In this document: positions 59,465-64,000 of the stretch, in pieces | Layout of the letters: every line of letters begins with the position of its first letter | How positions within the stretch are numbered: position 1 is the stretch's first letter | NCBI GenBank assembly: GCA_016584305.1 | Contig: JACEEZ010018908.1 | Coordinates: forward strand, 653,434 to 717,433 | Direction of reading: 5' to 3' | Length of the DNA stretch: 64,000 nt | Origin: Chionoecetes opilio | Taxonomy: Eukaryota; Arthropoda; Malacostraca; Decapoda; Majidae | Translations under genes and position numbers: made by a program | Notes under the pieces: model-generated | What the model was told of the DNA's origin: nothing | Database searches by the model: none | Seen by the model: only the letters and a program-made list of their open reading frames with translations

Positions 59465-60904
59465 TGTCGTATTTCATCGGCGAGAGACGGACCGGACGAT
59501 CGACTGGCGACGTTGGAGACCCTCGAGGAGACCACCACTGCCGGAAGACCAGCCGGCCCGCAGGTCGTGCGTTCAGAGAAAGTCGGGTTTTTGGAGTGGA
59601 GAGGTAGAGTAGCAGCCGACTACCTCTCGAAGCTATTGTTGAAGGCTGGTGATGTAGAGAAGAATCCGGGACCAGAATCCGGTGTCGTGGTAGCTGTGGA
59701 ACTTCAACGTAGGAGGCCTGGAATGTCCGTTAACATGGAAACGCCACAGGCACCCGCCAAGAAACTGTGCATCATACACCAGGCAATATCCGACGGAGAT
59801 GAACATTTTGTCAGTCCTCAAAGCTATGCCTCCTGGTTAACCTTACTTGAAGCCGCCAAAGTCAGGAACCATGTCCCCATTCTAGACGTTTCAAAAACGC
59901 TTCAGGACAAAGAAGTTCCAATTATATTCTATCATCGAAAATGTAGAAGCATGTTCACCATGAAAAGAGACTTGGAAACTCTGAAAAGTAAAGCAGGTGA
60001 ATGTAGTAGTGATCTATCTGGTAGTAGTGACTGTCCTCCAAAAAAGTCTTCCAGAACATCAACACATGAATCAAGAGTTTATGCTCCGATCTGCGTATTC
60101 TGTAGCAAGGTCAAGTTCAAAAAGCACTCCAATACACGTGAAACACTTACGCTAGCTTCACAACTGAGAGTAGATCAAACACTAAGAGAGAGTGCCGTCA
60201 GAAATGCAGACGGCAGGATGATAGCACTAACCAGTAGAGACATTGTTGCCGCAGAGGCACACTACCACGCTTCATGCTATAGGAATTACACTAGGAACAA
60301 AGAGGACAGCAATGAGAATGAAGAAGAGAAAGTAACAGATGAATTTATACTGTATCACAAGGTTGAAGGAGAAGCTTACCAAGAACTTTTCGAATACATC
60401 AGAGAAGATATTATCCCCAACAAGAGGATTATACCAGTCACCTCCTTGACCACAAAATTGGAATCATTAATGTTGTCTGGTGGAGTTAATCTTCTGAAGG
60501 ATTCAACAAAGAAGAATATGCACAGAAGACTGAAATCCGAGCTTGGAGGTGCAGTAGAAATATTTTCCGACGACAAGGGAAAGTTGTTGATGGTTCCATG
60601 CTGTGTCTCATTAAAGGATGTTGTCTTGGAAAATCAAAATCTACATAGGGAGCTCAAGCTTTGGAAGGCAAAGTCTACAGATATCAACAAGATCATAGAT
60701 CAGACTTCGTCACATATCCGAACGGCCATCAAGAAGGACATGATTTTCACCCCGTGGCCATATCATCCGTCTGATGTAGCTACTCATATCGCCATACCAA
60801 ATGAGTTACAGCGATTTCTGGTCAAACAAATAAGCATACCGTTGGAATCACCAGGAAAAGCTCTACATGATAGACCCATAAAACGAAATTTAAAAATTTC
60901 ATAA
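59465..60904 (+). CDS. Mobile-element protein with N-terminal 2A-like ribosome-skipping motif
   Basis: An open frame of about 480 codons that begins after a strong TTTTTCAG acceptor (59463). It has no ATG before residue ~70 of the open part, so the start is either in an upstream exon or non-AUG. A perfect 2A motif, GDVEKNPGP, is at 59648-59674, preceded by the leucine-rich SKLLLKA typical of active 2A sequences. Ribosomes would be expected to skip the Gly-Pro bond and release a short leader. Downstream are likely zinc-binding pairs: LCIIH with H-x2-C (HRKC), and ICVFC with H-x3-C (HASC, in AHYHASCYRNYTR). Then come a helical region and FTPWPYHPSD. This second part recalls uncharacterised repeat-associated proteins common in fish, corals and crustaceans, here cut off at the C-terminus. 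No transposase DDE or RT motif is seen. The ORF lies between ~126-bp inverted repeats and stops 27 bases before the right one. Confidence 0.75.
   Translation, partial: CRISSARDGPDDRLATLETLEETTTAGRPAGPQVVRSEKVGFLEWRGRVAADYLSKLLLKAGDVEKNPGPESGVVVAVELQRRRPGMSVNMETPQAPAKKLCIIHQAISDGDEHFVSPQSYASWLTLLEAAKVRNHVPILDVSKTLQDKEVPIIFYHRKCRSMFTMKRDLETLKSKAGECSSDLSGSSDCPPKKSSRTSTHESRVYAPICVFCSKVKFKKHSNTRETLTLASQLRVDQTLRESAVRNADGRMIALTSRDIVAAEAHYHASCYRNYTRNKEDSNENEEEKVTDEFILYHKVEGEAYQELFEYIREDIIPNKRIIPVTSLTTKLESLMLSGGVNLLKDSTKKNMHRRLKSELGGAVEIFSDDKGKLLMVPCCVSLKDVVLENQNLHRELKLWKAKSTDINKIIDQTSSHIRTAIKKDMIFTPWPYHPSDVATHIAIPNELQRFLVKQISIPLESPGKALHDRPIKRNLKIS
59648..59674 (+). other. 2A-like ribosome-skipping site
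   Basis: Codons for GDVEKNPGP, which fits the DxExNPG/P consensus exactly. By analogy with known 2A sites the break would fall between the last Gly and Pro. Confidence 0.8.
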
Positions 60905-61150
60905 TTATTGGGTGTATTTTGGCGGCCATTTTGGAAAAAGGGAGATAACTCATATAAAGCTGCCACCCCCACAATGCTATCACATGTTTTCTAACTCTAG
61001 GCATTTATACCTTCTCAAAAAACACTCTTAGCATTCTCGCCCTAATTTGATACCGGTGAGCAAAATTTCGGACCGGGGCTGACCGACTAAATAGCATTCA
61101 CTTCAACACCCGAGGGAGGGACGCAGCCTGCCATTACAACTCACGAGTGC

Positions 61151-61173
61151 CCCCCCCCCCCCCCCCCCCCCCC
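61151..61173. repeat. Poly-C run
   Basis: Run of more than 20 C within 61149-61174; its length is likely unreliable in the assembly. Confidence 0.9.
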
Positions 61174-61197
61174 TGCTTGCCTCCACTTCCCAAAACC

Positions 61198-61409
61198 TTA
61201 ACCCCTTGAGGCCCAGAACGTAATTTCCATTGTAATTTGGGTGCCATTAGACAATTTTTAGTGACTATAAGCAATGTTTTATAGCTATGACCTGTTTAGT
61301 ATCCTTGTCCACTAACTCATTTGGTATATTCAGTGACTTTTCGTAATTTTATGGCTAACAACAGACAATTTTATATAGCAAAGGAAAGATCTGGGCGTGA
61401 AGGGGTTAA
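61198..61409 (-). mobile_element. TTAA MITE copy 21
   Basis: Complete, between the 2A element and the long palindromic element. Confidence 0.8.
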
Positions 61410-61778
61410 TTAACTTATAAGTACAATTGATCGAGTCTAATTTCGAGAACTGCATTTGCCCACATGCGATTATTACGAGCCACCAAATCTCAGAAACCCA
61501 ATAGGTACCGATGAACCGTTAAGCCGGCCACACACACACCGGCGCGGCCTGTCCGGCCGACGAAAAGGGGCGTAGCTAGAGGCGGCCGGTGTGTGTGTGG
61601 GGGTGTTTTTCATCCGGCGGGGCCTGTCGCAGCGGCCGGATGAAAATCAGTCGGCGCTTGAAAATTCCGTCCGGCGCGGCCTGCCGCCTGCGTGTGTGTG
61701 GGTGCCTTCCGGCGCGGCCCGCCCCTCGCCAAAGCCGTCTGCATGTAAAAGCCTGCGCCTGGGAGAGCGGGATGGACG

Positions 61779-61786
61779 TGACGTCA
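61779..61786. promoter_or_regulatory. CRE palindrome (left arm)
   Basis: TGACGTCA, the CREB/ATF full site, in the left arm of the foldback element. Confidence 0.4.
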
Positions 61787-62485
61787 GTAGCAGAGTCTGC
61801 TCCGCGAGTCAGTAGGAGCCGAGCTTTCAGCATGTGAGGATGTACGGGCGGTATAAGATATACTGTTATCTTTGGAAATGTTTGTTCTATAATATTATCA
61901 AATAAAAACCCGTAAAACACACTAAAGACATGCCATTATGAGACTCTCAAGAAATATGCATGAACTTAAACTCTTCGCCATTTAATATTTTGGTCGAAAA
62001 CATTTTACATGGAGAAATTCAATAGAAGCGGAATTTAATTAGCTTTCCATTGATATATTTTGTTTTCTGCTAAATGAATTAGAACCATACATACATTAGC
62101 GTTAACTAAATAAATAGCATCATCAATCGGGAAAAATTACCCGATTTCATGATCTTTTTAGTTAGTTAACGCTAATTTATGTATGGTTCTAATTCATTTA
62201 GCAGAAAATGAAATATAGCAATGGAAAGCTAATTAAATTCCGCTTCTATTGATATTCTCCATGTAAAATGTTTTTGAGCAAAATATTAAATGGCGAAGAG
62301 TTAAAGTTCATAAATATTTCTTGTGAGTCTCATAATGGCCTTTCTTTAGTCTGTTTTACGGTTTTTTATTTGATAATATTATAGAACAAACATTTCCGAA
62401 GATAACAATATATCTTTTATACTGATAAACATATAATTAGGTAGGTAAACTTGTCATCTCGGTGGCCTCGTACAGACGCCGTCCG

Positions 62486-62493
62486 TGACGTCA
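62486..62493. promoter_or_regulatory. CRE palindrome (right arm)
   Basis: TGACGTCA in the corresponding part of the right arm. Confidence 0.4.
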
Positions 62494-62837
62494 TCAATCT
62501 CAGGCGCAGGCCTTTACATACAGACGGCTTTGCCCTCGCTCGGCCAGATAATGACTAATTGTACCAGTAATAATTGTATTTATGATAATATAGGTATTAT
62601 ATATGACGTATTATATATAGTAGGACGTATTATATATAGGTATTATATATGGCTGGACATGCAGCCATCACCAACAAGTCATTTTCGGACAGCGGATTCA
62701 TGTTGTCACCACGGTGGTCCGACGTGTACTGTATATTTTCATGAGGCGGCCGGTGTGTGTGTGGGTCTCGTCCGGCGAACGATGCCCCGCCACTTTTTGT
62801 CGGCCGGACAGGCCGCGCCGGTGTGTGTGTGGCCGGC

Positions 62838-63490
62838 TTTAGGGCCGGATGAGGAAACTGCCTTCACATGCGTCAACCCCAAGGATAATATATAACGCTC
62901 TACACTGTATACTATCCTTGGTCAACCCTCAGCATCATCGTAGGACGCTGCAGTCAGCACGGCGTCTCTCACCTTTAGTTTTAAGTTTCTTTTGATAGTA
63001 CACGGAGTTTTTGTCTCGTTGAATCATGCCTTCCCTTTATTTCTCTTTAACTTCTTCTTTTAATTTCTTTAACTTCTCCTAATTCAGATCAACTTTGAAA
63101 ACTCCATTGGTTTGTTTCCAAGTAGGTAGGGTTAAGCTTGTGTGATTGGTTTTGCTCGCAGGAGTTTACTGTAAGATAGAAAACTAAGCAATTCACAAAT
63201 TAGTGTGTATTTCTAATCGTTGAAGCATCCTATCGCATTTTAGGGCTTGAAGAATATTTATTAGTATTTATAGACAAGGTATTCAAAGGTTATGTATTGC
63301 CACATAGCACCACTGATGCCTATTTTCCAGACGTCTACTTTCGCGCGTTTTTCGTCAGTAGCTATAACACCTTAATTTGCGGCGTTATAGTTATAGACAA
63401 AAATAATTTTGGTACCTTTTTCAAGATTTAGATTTAGATTTTTAGCATTTAAGTCGAGAATTTGATGCCACCATTCACATTAGTTTTTTT
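62838..63490. other. Gene-free stretch
   Basis: No exon or repeat recognised. Confidence 0.35.
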
Positions 63491-63497
63491 TCTTTTT

Positions 63498-63604
<107 letters not shown>

Positions 63605-63936
63605 TCTTCACCAACCCACCCACCCCTCCACACACACACAACACACACACACACGACACACACACACACGACACACACACACATGCCCAGACACATTCCT
63701 GGAAACACGGAAGAAGGCCATTGTGCAGGTGCGGCGTGGCTCCCGCTACTCACGCTTGCACGGCGGGTCGCTTAGGGCTTAGGGCTTCCTGGGCTTTGTT
63801 TATTTCCTCGCCCTCTTCCCGGGACATGGGCGAGGGTGTGAAAATGGGCGGCACTGATGAGGAAACGAGTTCTTCCCCCCACCCTCTCTCTTTCTCTCTC
63901 TCTCGATGATGATGATGATGATTACTATTATTGTTA

Positions 63937-64000
63937 TTAACCCCTTCACGCCCAGATCTTTCCTTTGCTATACAAAATCGTCTGTTGTTAGCCTTAAAAT
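63937..64000 (+). mobile_element. TTAA MITE copy 22, cut by window edge
   Basis: First 64 bases of the family, starting TTAACCCCTTCACGCCCAGA. Confidence 0.75.

Larger units (their letters stand above)
59277..61055 (+). mobile_element. TIR-bounded element carrying the 2A-motif ORF
   Basis: Inverted repeats at 59277-59402 and 60929-61055 start with CGGTATCAAATTAGGGCGAG and match over about 125 bases with roughly eight mismatches by eye. Short inverted similarity (TCAGCC) continues outside, so the true ends may lie near 59255 and 61092. No clear target duplication was found. The element encodes no recognisable transposase, so it is probably non-autonomous or a truncated copy. Confidence 0.72.
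61523..62837. mobile_element. 1.3-kb palindromic foldback element
   Basis: Ends GCCGGCCACACACACACCGG and complement. The AT-rich inner arms (for example AGAACCATACATACATTAGC and complement) pair almost to the centre near 62140. GC-rich outer arms repeat GGCGCGGCCTG several times. Each arm carries a TGACGTCA site. No ORF. Confidence 0.85.

Noticed and set aside
59328..59612. 94-codon ORF starting inside the left TIR of the 2A element
   Set aside because: The same start (MPRVRKHVIALW) appears in the right TIR on the other strand, so it reflects the repeat; its frame does not lead into the 2A ORF.

Overview
The window looks like nuclear DNA of an arthropod, most probably a decapod crustacean (crab or shrimp). 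The signs are short exons in long introns, GT-AG splice sites, TTAGG/AACCT arthropod-telomere-like pentamers inside dispersed elements, decapod-type LINE 3' ends, tRNA-derived SINEs, many minisatellites and a very heavy MITE load. No bacterial operon, phage or CRISPR is present. All gene models were made by eye from splice sites and protein family knowledge.

Layout. About 1.17-10.5 kb, minus strand: three coding exons of a gene resembling the N-terminal part of WAC (WW-domain adaptor with coiled coil), running off the left edge. 12.2-15.6 kb: a 21-bp satellite with two foldback insertions. 17.08-22.66 kb, plus: tRNA methyltransferase DNMT2/TRDMT1 in five exons, with one apparent frameshift in exon 3. 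23.31-30.39 kb, minus: a small secreted-type protein ('gene A'). 34.17-35.50 kb: a G-rich 24/21-bp satellite. 38.34-45.06 kb, plus: a larger secreted-type protein ('gene B', nine exons). Gene B shares exon lengths, phase and cysteine spacing with gene A, so the two look like a head-to-head paralogous pair of unknown function. 50.83-55.29 kb, plus: INTS12, the PHD-finger subunit of Integrator, in six exons. 59.28-61.06 kb: a TIR-bounded element whose ORF carries a perfect 2A-type ribosome-skipping motif. 61.52-62.84 kb: a 1.3-kb palindromic foldback element.

About 22 copies of one ~210-bp TTAA-flanked (piggyBac-type) MITE are spread over the whole window in both orientations. At least seven other MITE/foldback families are present, several nested in one another, which gives a relative order of insertion. 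A foldback family with 8-bp target duplications, 80-115-bp arms and a telomere-like core is the most structured repeat group.

The host genes do not form one pathway: DNMT2 methylates tRNA, INTS12 acts in snRNA/mRNA 3'-end processing, and WAC acts in chromatin and transcription-coupled ubiquitination. The points most worth a second look are the 2A-bearing TIR element, the head-to-head secreted paralogs, the 8-bp-TSD foldback family and the DNMT2 frameshift.
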